Shown: in pieces, positions 1-4,994 of the stretch | How positions within the stretch are numbered: position 1 is the first letter of the stretch | How the letters are laid out: the number at the start of each line of letters is the position of its first letter | Assembly (NCBI GenBank): GCA_021205255.1 | Contig: JAJPXW010000236.1 | Location: forward strand, 1-5,022 | Direction: 5' to 3' | Source: Burkholderiales bacterium | Lineage (GTDB): Bacteria > Pseudomonadota > Gammaproteobacteria > Burkholderiales > Burkholderiaceae_F | Length of the DNA stretch: 5,022 nucleotides | The notes under the pieces: generated by a model | Seen by the model: the letters and a program-made list of their open reading frames with translations, nothing else | Told to the model about the DNA's origin: nothing | The model's database searches: none | Program-made: the position numbers and the translations under genes

Positions 1-167
1 TCTTCAACAATTTCAATATTTTGAATTTTCCCATTATCGAAAGTAACGGCGACATCTACATCACAATGCTTACCAACACCTGTGCCATGCTCTGTAACAG
101 GAGCGGCAGTAGCTGTAACGCTTAAAGCGGCAAGAATAGACAAACTTAATAAAGAAATGGAACGCAT
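1..167 (-). CDS. Exported FMN-binding-domain protein, N-terminal part (runs off left edge)
   Basis: Seen: an open frame reads leftward from ATG at 167-165 to the window edge, about 55 codons. It begins with a Sec-type signal peptide: MRS, then a hydrophobic stretch, then an Ala-rich end with probable cleavage near ATAA/PVTEHG. The mature part continues GKHCDVDVAVTFDNGKIQNI. The pattern of V-x-V-x-V-T-x-x-x-G-K-I followed by hydrophobic and acidic residues matches the first strands of the FMN-binding (FMN_bind) domain. In that family a later Thr usually carries covalent FMN, but that part lies outside the window. An ATG two codons upstream (173-171) is in frame. The AAGG ribosome binding site sits 8 nt from the 167 start but only 2 nt from the 173 start, so 167 is preferred. 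Inference: this is a periplasmic FMN carrier or the N-terminus of a flavocytochrome c type fumarate or urocanate reductase. A single His-Cys, with no CxxCH, is visible so far. Confidence 0.72.
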   Translation of the reverse strand, partial: MRSISLLSLSILAALSVTATAAPVTEHGTGVGKHCDVDVAVTFDNGKIQNIEIVE

Positions 168-233
168 ATTCATATCCTTGGGTAGAATTGTCGAAATTTG
201 CTTCTGAAAATTTTCAAATACTCATTTGTATAG

Positions 234-261
234 CTTATAGGACAATCACTGAGAAAGTAAA
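234..261 (-). promoter_or_regulatory. Candidate sigma-70 promoter for the FMN-binding gene
   Basis: Reading leftward, TTTACT (261-256, 4/6 match to TTGACA) and TATAAG (239-234, 5/6 match to TATAAT) are separated by 16 nt. The predicted start of transcription lies near 227, giving a leader of about 60 nt before the 167 start codon. This is a match by eye only, in AT-rich DNA where chance matches are common. Confidence 0.35.
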
Positions 262-450
262 TCAAATTTTTAGACAGGGTAATTTAACTCCCAGCCTTCA
301 AGAAGAAACATACCGGCTTTATTTCTCCTTTACTACCGTTTCAAAAACCATTTAAGCAATTCTAACTAAGCCTCTGTAAGCCTAAGACGCAAAAATATTT
401 AACGATTTTGGTTGTCCATTACAAGAGCCAATAGCAAAAACACTAAAAGC

Positions 451-479
451 TTGGAATTACACTAGGGAATCTTCTTAAT
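451..479 (+). promoter_or_regulatory. Candidate sigma-70 promoter for the lipoprotein gene
   Basis: TTGGAA (451-456) and CTTAAT (474-479) are 17 nt apart, and each matches its consensus at four of six positions. Transcription would start near 486, giving a leader of about 47 nt. GGAGG at 486-490 would then fall at the very 5' end of the message. The match is weak and no better candidate was seen. Confidence 0.3.
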
Positions 480-519
480 CTCATTGGAGGTTGGGCTTTC
501 GCACTGGAGAAATTTGCGA

Positions 520-546
520 ATGCCGTGGGATCATGAAAAAAACTAA
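520..546 (+). CDS. Possible 8-codon upstream ORF overlapping the lipoprotein start
   Basis: GGAGA at 506-510 is a good ribosome binding site. The ATG properly spaced behind it (9 nt) is at 520, not the lipoprotein ATG at 533. From 520 the frame reads MPWDHEKN and stops at 544-546, after passing through the lipoprotein start codon in another frame. The lipoprotein ATG itself has only a poorly spaced GGGA (527-530) in front. Inference: ribosomes may load at 520 and re-initiate at 533, coupling the two. The tiny ORF could equally be a chance product of a GGAGA sequence that serves 533 from a distance. Confidence 0.25.
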   Translation: MPWDHEKN

Positions 547-1213
547 ATTAACAGCTAGTTGTGCTAGCGCATTTCTTATTGCGTTACTCACTGCATGTGC
601 GGCTCCCGGCACTTACTATGATGCGGGTTTGGGAGAAGCCGACTACTACGGCGCTATACCATCCTTGCCTGGATATACTCCGCAAGTCTGGAACCCCAAT
701 CCGATAATCGCAATTGGAGCTGGTTCTGGACTGGCGCCAATCTACCTTAATGTTCCAGCCTATCAAAGGCTTAATTGGGGAGTCTATTGCAGCATTTACA
801 GTGCCTGCTACCGTCCTGTGTACTTTGTGCTAAGTAACTGGTACAGAACTATATTTGCTCCTGCCTATCTAAGAAGATATGGAAGACCAGGACCAGCATT
901 CAGACCAATGGGACAGCCTGGAGGAATGCGCCCTCCACAGAATCGTCCTCCGGCAACGGCAAAACCCTCACCGAGACCAAGCTTTGCACGTCCTGCAGTA
1001 AAACCTGGATCCATACCGGGAGTTAGACCAAGAATGCAGCGTCCAACTACAACTGGACTTGCCGCTATGCCTGTAGCAAAACCAGCAAATAGGCCGGCAA
1101 CGGCGAAGGCTTCCAGCAATGCAAGACCTTCTGCAGGTGGTCGTCCTCCCGCTGGTGCGCGGCCAGCTCCACCACCTAAAGCAGCTAATGCCTCAACACT
1201 CAGAAATCGCTAG
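533..1213 (+). CDS. Putative outer-membrane lipoprotein with Pro/Arg-rich basic tail
   Basis: The 226-residue product starts MKK, followed by a hydrophobic core and the lipobox L19-T20-A21-C22, so it should be exported, cleaved before C22 and lipid-anchored. Ala at the position after Cys gives no inner-membrane retention signal, which suggests the outer membrane. Residues 23-115 form a Tyr/Trp/Pro-rich segment with two cysteines (C86, C92) that could form a disulfide. Residues 115-226 are low-complexity Pro/Arg/Ala/Gly with dispersed Arg-Pro and Lys-Pro. From residue 38 onward I count 20 Arg, 5 Lys and no Asp or Glu. Residues 137-150 and 186-200 are imperfect copies of an NRP-ATAK-S-RPS motif. 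An in-frame TTG at 491 would extend the ORF but has no spaced ribosome binding site and would bury the signal peptide, so 533 is preferred. No catalytic domain is recognised. The tail may bind anionic envelope polymers such as LPS or peptidoglycan. This is inference, and the specific function is unknown. Confidence 0.8.
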   Translation: MKKTKLTASCASAFLIALLTACAAPGTYYDAGLGEADYYGAIPSLPGYTPQVWNPNPIIAIGAGSGLAPIYLNVPAYQRLNWGVYCSIYSACYRPVYFVLSNWYRTIFAPAYLRRYGRPGPAFRPMGQPGGMRPPQNRPPATAKPSPRPSFARPAVKPGSIPGVRPRMQRPTTTGLAAMPVAKPANRPATAKASSNARPSAGGRPPAGARPAPPPKAANASTLRNR

Positions 1214-1242
1214 GAGCACTTTATAAAAACACAGAACTTACA

Positions 1243-1265
1243 AGATCTTCCAATTTAGAAGATCT
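1243..1265 (+). repeat. 8-bp inverted repeat after the lipoprotein gene
   Basis: AGATCTTC (1243-1250) and its exact complement GAAGATCT (1258-1265) flank a 7-nt loop, 30 nt after the lipoprotein stop codon. No T-run follows directly; the nearest is TTTTT at 1283-1287. It could be part of a two-step 3' end together with the larger hairpin downstream, or an mRNA-stabilising stem. Confidence 0.4.
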
Positions 1266-1290
1266 CTAAAAGAGTCTTTAAGTTTTTCTA

Positions 1291-1337
1291 AGTTGCCGTC
1301 CTATACCCAGTTACTTGCTCCGTATAGGACGGCAACT
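1291..1337. terminator. Perfect 16-bp inverted repeat, probable terminator or boundary hairpin
   Basis: AGTTGCCGTCCTATAC (1291-1306) is followed after a 15-nt loop by its perfect complement at 1322-1337. In RNA this would be a very stable hairpin, placed between the lipoprotein gene and the prlC operon. The T-tract on the plus strand is poor (AAGTATTTAATAC), and the minus strand also lacks one, so it is not a textbook intrinsic terminator. Position favours a role at the 3' end of the lipoprotein message. A regulatory palindrome or a small palindromic repeat element are the alternatives. Confidence 0.5.
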
Positions 1338-1367
1338 AAGTATTTAATACACAATAACAACACAGCA

Positions 1368-1385
1368 AAGCGACTTGTTTCGCTT
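1368..1385 (+). other. Small hairpin in the prlC leader
   Basis: AAGCGA (1368-1373) and TCGCTT (1380-1385) can pair around a 6-nt loop, ending 29 nt before the prlC start codon. No clear -10/-35 pair was found between 1338 and 1414. TTGTTT at 1375-1380 and the A/T run at 1398-1408 are the nearest candidates, and they would give a very short leader. The hairpin's role, if any, is unknown. Confidence 0.22.
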
Positions 1386-1414
1386 CCGAGCCACAAAAAT
1401 ATTTAAATAGAGTA

Positions 1415-3472
1415 ATGAGCGAACTAATTAATATTGAAACTATAGTAACTGACAAGTCCAAAAAAATTCCCTATGGAAAGTTGGATCAGGCTTCCTTCAA
1501 ACCCGCGGTGCTTTCTTTAATCGCGAAAGTCAAAGAGACTGTCGATCAGATTACTTCCAATCCTGAAAAACCGACTTGGAAAAATTCAGTCGATCCCCTT
1601 GATGATGCAGAAGAAAACTTGGCCTATGTCTGGTCGGTAATCTCGCATTTAAATGGCGTCGCCGATACTCCTGAACTTCGAGCCATCGTCAATGAACTAC
1701 TTCCACCAGTTGCAGAAGTATTTACCTGGCTAGGCCAAAACGAAAAACTCTACGCAAGATATAAAGAAATTAAAGCCTCCAAGGAGTTTGAAGATTTCAC
1801 TGGCTCTCATAAGAGAATTTTCGATATTCAGATCGAAGATTTTGTTCTTTCCGGTGCAGAGTTGGAAGAAGAATATAAAAAGAAGCTAGCAGCTATTAAT
1901 GAAGAGGCTGCCCAGCTTTCCCAAAAGTTTTCTGAAAACCTCCTTGATTGCACCAACGAGTACTCCCTCTACTTGCCGAAAGACACTACTAGGCTCAGTG
2001 GCATTCCAGAAAGCACTTTAGCCTTATTTGCCCAACAGGCTAAAGCCGATGGCAAGGAGGGCTACAAGATCACTCTGCATATGCCTAACTACCTCCCTAT
2101 CCAGCAATTCGCCGATGACCGTAGTCTCAGGGAAGAGCTCTATCATGCATATTCAGTCAGAGCTTCCGAATTCAGCCCAGCAGGAAAAGACAACCAGCCA
2201 ATCATTCAAAGACTCCTGGAACTAAGAGCGTCGGAAGCTAAAATTCTTGGCTACAACAATTATGCTGAAGTCTCTCTTGTTCCAAAGATGGCCGAGAGTC
2301 CTAAGCAAGTTGCCGATTTCCTGCGCGAGCTCGCCTCTAAGGCAAAGCCAAGCGCTGAGAAAGACATGGTCGAACTGATCAAGTTTGCCCAGGACGAATT
2401 AGGAATTAAGGATCCAAAGGCTTGGGACTATACCTACGCATCTGAGAAGCTACGGGAAAAGAAATATTCCTACAGCAGCGAGGAAGTCAAGCAGTACTTT
2501 ACTGAACCCACTGTACTGCAAGGACTTTTTGGACTAGTCGGCAAACTGTTCTCGATCACTATCAAGGAAGAGCCGGCTCCCGTGTGGAACAAAGACGTTA
2601 AGTACTTTGTCATGCGTGATGCCGAAGGTAAGAAAATCGCAGCTTTCTATGCCGACCTTTACGCTCGTGAAGGTAAACGTGGCGGCGCCTGGATGGATGA
2701 CCAGCTTAGTCGCCGAGCCATCAATGGCCATATTCAGACCCCTGTTGCCTATCTAACTTGCAACTTTTCTGCTCCAACCGATGGCAAGCCTTCTTTGTTG
2801 ACTTTAAATGACGTCGAAACTATGTTCCATGAATTTGGACATGGTCTCCAACACATGCTCACTAGCCAGACAGATTTGGCTGTATCGGGTATTGGCCTCG
2901 TTGAGTGGGATGCCGTCGAAATGCCAAGCCAGTTCATGGAGAACTTCGTTTGGGATTGGAACGTCATGCAAACTTTAACTTCGCACGTAGACACTGGAGA
3001 AAAGATGCCAAAAGAGCTTTTCGATAAGCTTGTAAAGGCTAAGAATTTCCAAGCTGGCATGGCTAATGTCCGTCAGATTGAATTTGCTTTATTCGATATT
3101 CTTCTGCATAGCGACTACGACCCGAAGAAAGAAACCGTTCGTGGCCTACTGGACAAAGTACGTAAAGAAGTTGCAGTGGTATTTCCACCTGAATACAACA
3201 GATTTGCAAATTCCTTCTCGCATATTTTTGCTGGAGGATATGCTGCTGGTTATTACAGTTACAAGTGGGCAGAAGTTCTATCGGCAGATGCCTTCTCTCT
3301 TTTCCAAGAAAAAGGGATCTTCGATAAGGAAACTGGCCATAAATGGTTGAAAGAAGTGCTTTCTCGCGGTGGTTCCCGTCCCGCCAAAGAAAGCTTTATT
3401 GCATTTAGAGGCAGAGAGCCGAAGGTTGATGCCCTACTCGCTTCTTATGGTCTGCTTGGAGCAAAGGAATGA
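1415..3472 (+). CDS. prlC: Oligopeptidase A (M3 family zinc metallopeptidase)
   Basis: The 685-residue product is close to the E. coli OpdA/PrlC length (680) and is similar along its whole length. OpdA cleaves short peptides, including signal-peptide remnants, in the cytoplasm. Residues about 30-200 are the helical N-terminal domain (for example VISHLNGVADTPELR), and about 230-680 are the M3 catalytic domain. The zinc site is complete: H472-E-F-G-H476, with the third ligand E502 in DAVEMPSQ. Substrate-binding tyrosines are present in HIFAGGYAAGYYSY (H603, Y609, Y613, Y616), corresponding to the His/Tyr set of thimet oligopeptidase. GGAWMDD and the C-terminal RGREPKVDALL also match the family. 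No signal peptide is seen. The start at 1415 is the only Met near the expected N-terminus. Its ribosome binding site is weak (GAG two nt upstream), so translation initiation may be inefficient. The stop codon overlaps the next gene's ATG (ATGA), indicating a two-gene operon. Confidence 0.97.
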   Translation: MSELINIETIVTDKSKKIPYGKLDQASFKPAVLSLIAKVKETVDQITSNPEKPTWKNSVDPLDDAEENLAYVWSVISHLNGVADTPELRAIVNELLPPVAEVFTWLGQNEKLYARYKEIKASKEFEDFTGSHKRIFDIQIEDFVLSGAELEEEYKKKLAAINEEAAQLSQKFSENLLDCTNEYSLYLPKDTTRLSGIPESTLALFAQQAKADGKEGYKITLHMPNYLPIQQFADDRSLREELYHAYSVRASEFSPAGKDNQPIIQRLLELRASEAKILGYNNYAEVSLVPKMAESPKQVADFLRELASKAKPSAEKDMVELIKFAQDELGIKDPKAWDYTYASEKLREKKYSYSSEEVKQYFTEPTVLQGLFGLVGKLFSITIKEEPAPVWNKDVKYFVMRDAEGKKIAAFYADLYAREGKRGGAWMDDQLSRRAINGHIQTPVAYLTCNFSAPTDGKPSLLTLNDVETMFHEFGHGLQHMLTSQTDLAVSGIGLVEWDAVEMPSQFMENFVWDWNVMQTLTSHVDTGEKMPKELFDKLVKAKNFQAGMANVRQIEFALFDILLHSDYDPKKETVRGLLDKVRKEVAVVFPPEYNRFANSFSHIFAGGYAAGYYSYKWAEVLSADAFSLFQEKGIFDKETGHKWLKEVLSRGGSRPAKESFIAFRGREPKVDALLASYGLLGAKE
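3458..3461 (+). promoter_or_regulatory. Ribosome binding site for xthA inside the end of prlC
   Basis: GGAG lies 7 nt before the ATG at 3469, within the last codons of prlC. A second purine run, AAAGGA, abuts the ATG directly and is too close to act as the main site. Together with the ATGA overlap this supports translational coupling and fixes the start at 3469. Confidence 0.6.
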
Positions 3473-4263
3473 TTTACACCGTCACTACTTGGAATGTCAA
3501 CTCCTTAAAAGTAAGGCAACCCCAAGTATTGGAGTTTCTCAATGTTGAAAAGCCCTCAGTCTTATGTCTGCAAGAGCTAAAAATGCCTGACGCCGACATC
3601 AAGGTTCAAGAGTTTATCGACAATGGATATAACGCCGTCACGTTCGGACAAAGAACCTATAACGGCGTGGCCACCCTCTCGGCCAAAGACTTAGGAGAGT
3701 TAACCGATATAGTAAAAAATATCCCAGATTTTGAAGATCCCCAATCTAGGTTGCTAGCCGGCACCATAAAGTTTGGCGGTAAGGAAGTGCGCATTGTCAA
3801 TGGATACTTTCCAAATGGCGAAGCACCAGGTAGTGACAAGTTCCCGTATAAGCTGTCTTGGTTAGATGCTTTGACTAGCTGGCTTAAAGAAGAACTTGTT
3901 AAATACCCATATCTCATTCTTCTTGGCGACTACAACATTGCGCCAACGGATGCGGACGTAAAGCATCCAGAAGAATGGGCCGATACGGTTCTTTGTGTTC
4001 CAGAAGTACGCCAGCGCTTTCAGAATCTCTTAAATCTTGGACTAGTGGATAGTTTCAGACAACATGACCAACCAGAAAAAATTTATTCCTGGTGGGATTA
4101 CCGGATGAGAGCTTTCCAAAGAAATCTAGGTCTTAGGATCGACCATATTCTGATTTCCAAAAATCTTGCTCCTTTTAATAAATCGGTAGTAGTAAATAAG
4201 GAATACCGGGGTAAGGAGCGGCCAAGCGATCATGCTCCCGTGACATTGACTCTCGAATTCTAG
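3469..4263 (+). CDS. xthA: Exodeoxyribonuclease III (AP endonuclease, ExoIII family)
   Basis: The 264-residue product has all hallmarks of the ExoIII/AP endonuclease fold, near the 268-residue E. coli length. The enzyme nicks DNA 5' to abasic sites and removes 3' blocking groups and nucleotides in base-excision repair. Visible motifs in order: WNVNSLK with N9, LQELK with the metal-binding E36, NGYFPNGE with Y113, LLGDYNIAPTD with D154 and N156, SWWDYR near 207-212, GLRIDHIL with D225, and PSDHAP with the catalytic D254/H255 pair. These align with N7, E34, Y109, D151, N153, D229 and D258/H259 of E. coli. The YFP(Q/N)GE motif and the RGLRID-like segment place it with E. coli ExoIII rather than with Neisseria NApe, which has YLPSG. 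The start overlaps the prlC stop by 4 nt, and an intrinsic terminator follows 25 nt after the stop codon. I recall prlC-xth neighbours in other betaproteobacteria. Confidence 0.96.
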   Translation: MIYTVTTWNVNSLKVRQPQVLEFLNVEKPSVLCLQELKMPDADIKVQEFIDNGYNAVTFGQRTYNGVATLSAKDLGELTDIVKNIPDFEDPQSRLLAGTIKFGGKEVRIVNGYFPNGEAPGSDKFPYKLSWLDALTSWLKEELVKYPYLILLGDYNIAPTDADVKHPEEWADTVLCVPEVRQRFQNLLNLGLVDSFRQHDQPEKIYSWWDYRMRAFQRNLGLRIDHILISKNLAPFNKSVVVNKEYRGKERPSDHAPVTLTLEF

Positions 4264-4288
4264 TTTCAGTTCACATTTTGATAATTTG

Positions 4289-4318
4289 ATACCCACCTTT
4301 TGGTGGGTATTTGCTTCT
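4289..4318 (+). terminator. Intrinsic terminator of the prlC-xthA operon
   Basis: ATACCCACC (4289-4297) pairs perfectly with GGTGGGTAT (4302-4310) around a TTTT loop and is followed by TTGCTTCTT. The 9-bp GC-rich stem and T-rich tail, 25 nt after the xthA stop, make a standard rho-independent terminator. The minus-strand side has no T-run, so it works in one direction. Confidence 0.9.
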
Positions 4319-4466
4319 TAGTCTTCAGAGGCCCCTTTGAGGCGATCTTTTAGTGGTTGAAATTAAAGGTTTTATATGCTTTTGACTTTGGATTTTGAGG
4401 CCACAAGACCAGAACCTAGACTCTTTTTGCCCGAATTTTAAATATAAAGTCGGCCTTAGCAGTCAA

Positions 4467-4498
4467 ATGTCATAAATTGACGCTTGCTTTGTCATAAT
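4467..4498 (+). promoter_or_regulatory. Candidate PhoB-type (PHO-box-like) promoter
   Basis: ATGTCATAAATTGACGC (4467-4483) closely resembles E. coli PHO boxes, whose half-site is CTGTCATA(A/T)A(A/T) repeated at 11-nt steps. Here the first half-site is near perfect, but the second (TTGACGC) is degenerate and one base too close. The -10 candidate CATAAT (4493-4498) matches TATAAT at five of six and lies 9 nt after the box, about the spacing seen at phoA. No good sigma-70 -35 lies at 16-18 nt, as expected of an activator-dependent promoter. TGTCATAA recurs at 4490-4497, exactly 22 nt (two 11-nt steps) after the copy at 4468-4475. PhoB control is inference from pattern alone. Confidence 0.35.
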
Positions 4499-4504
4499 AC
4501 TTTC

Positions 4505-4649
4505 TATCGAAAAAACTTGCTTTGCTTTCTTTAGTTGCTTTTAACATCCTACAGGGAGGGGTTCAGAGTCTTAAAAATCTATTTGCTTTTCTCCTAAATA
4601 AATCTCAATATTTGGCAGTCCTCGGTTCTCGGCGACTGCCTCTTTTTTT
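4505..4649 (+). ncRNA. Candidate small RNA between a PHO-like promoter and a strong terminator
   Basis: A transcript starting about 7 nt after the CATAAT -10 and ending at the terminator T-run would be about 145 nt. It contains no convincing ORF. The only open frame begins with TTG at 4522, lacks a ribosome binding site and runs through the terminator hairpin. The 5' half is U-rich, with TTGCTTT at 4517-4523, 4522-4528 and 4535-4541. A G-rich run AGGGAGGGG (4553-4561) follows and could pair with TCTCCT near 4590, and a fourth TTGCTTT lies at 4583-4589. The 3' end is a GC-rich stem plus seven T, typical of Hfq-type small RNAs. I do not recognise it as 6S, 4.5S, tmRNA or RNase P RNA. The 5' end is a guess, and it could instead be a terminated leader of a lost gene. 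Confidence 0.4.
4614..4649 (+). terminator. Strong intrinsic terminator with no protein gene upstream
   Basis: GGCAGTC (4614-4620) pairs with GACTGCC (4634-4640). The 13-nt apex, CTCGGTTCTCGGC, may pair further inside. The tail is TC followed by seven T (4643-4649). It lies about 350 nt after xthA, whose own terminator is at 4289-4318, so it should end a separate rightward transcript. Confidence 0.85.
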
Positions 4650-4916
4650 CTCCGCATGTCCCTACCTTCAGTTAAATATTGGAAAAGCTGTACAGTCTTT
4701 TATTTGCCGAGCTCTGCTAAGGTAGTTCTCGACCTTAAATTAAGCCCAAAATATCGATTAAAGGTCCAAATAGTAGGGAGATTACCGCACTAGCTACTGG
4801 CAGCTGTTACTACGGAAACCTTTGAGTCTGGATATCTTCCGAAGGCGTCCATCCTGGCTTTATTAATTGTTTGTCCATTAACCCCTTTCCACTGTCTGAA
4901 AGCCAATAACTTTTAA

Positions 4917-4961
4917 GTCCAAACCAAGAAAGAGTTGGCTCTTTTAATTGGACATCCAATT
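4917..4961. repeat. Nested inverted repeats with a 7+2+7 palindrome
   Basis: Three pairings overlap here. AAAGAG (4929-4934) pairs with CTCTTT (4939-4944) around TTGG. GTCCAA (4917-4922) pairs with TTGGAC (4948-4953) outside it. AATTGGA and TCCAATT form the palindrome AATTGGACATCCAATT at 4946-4961. The second and third share bases and exclude each other in RNA. As DNA, the palindrome resembles a repressor operator. As minus-strand RNA, it sits across the end of a 16-codon ORF. No known binding site is recognised. Confidence 0.4.
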
Positions 4962-4994
4962 TCGATTAGCCCAATCTGCAAAATTTAAGTGCAT
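4944..4994 (-). CDS. Possible 16-residue small protein or leader peptide
   Basis: ATG at 4994-4992 is preceded by AGGGGAAGTG, a good ribosome binding site with about 5 nt spacing. The frame reads MHLNFADWANRNWMSN and stops at 4946-4944. It has two Trp in 16 residues, and its 3' end lies inside the nested inverted repeats at 4917-4961. It could be a leader peptide, the intact N-terminus of a frameshifted gene (the -1 frame stays open for about 50 more codons), or chance. A TATACA sequence just upstream (minus strand) could be a -10, but its -35 would fall outside the window. Confidence 0.25.
   Translation of the reverse strand: MHLNFADWANRNWMSN

Larger units (their letters stand above)
168..532. 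other. AT-rich divergent intergenic region
   Basis: This 365-nt stretch separates the leftward FMN-binding gene from the rightward lipoprotein gene and has no convincing coding frame. It holds a promoter candidate for each direction, described separately. It also holds the 10-bp palindrome GAAAATTTTC at 206-215, in the predicted leader of the leftward gene, and a direct repeat TAAGCCT at 367-373 and 377-383 whose 10-nt period is about one helical turn. No tRNA-like or terminator-like structure was seen in it. Confidence 0.6.

Noticed and set aside
491..532. Upstream TTG start giving a longer lipoprotein
   Set aside because: GGAGG abuts the TTG with no spacing, and the extra 14 residues would place a charged, Cys-containing segment before a clean signal peptide.
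865..1119. 84-codon minus-strand open frame opposite the lipoprotein tail
   Set aside because: It is the Gly/Ala/Pro-rich reverse reading of the Pro/Arg-rich tail. The sense strand has a lipobox and signal peptide, and this frame has no comparable support.
1293..1300. GCCGTC core in the 16-bp repeat as a Neisseria-type DNA uptake sequence
   Set aside because: Only the GCCGTC core is shared with the uptake motif ATGCCGTCTGAA, and the rest differs. The gene content does not point to Neisseriaceae.
2749..3060. 103-codon minus-strand open frame inside prlC
   Set aside because: It lies opposite the conserved zinc-binding region of prlC and is explained as a shadow of that gene's codon pattern.
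4477..4498. TTGACG (4477-4482) as a sigma-70 -35 for the CATAAT -10
   Set aside because: The spacer is only 10 nt, too short for a sigma-70 promoter. TTGACG fits better as the degenerate second half of a PHO-like box.
4522..4725. 67-codon plus-strand open frame starting with TTG
   Set aside because: No ribosome binding site precedes the TTG. The frame runs through a strong intrinsic terminator (4614-4649), and its composition is that of translated T-rich DNA.
412..4880. Ten-base match TTGTCCATTA at 412-421 and 4871-4880
   Set aside because: Several 10-base repeats are expected by chance in 5 kb, and nothing around the two copies is shared.
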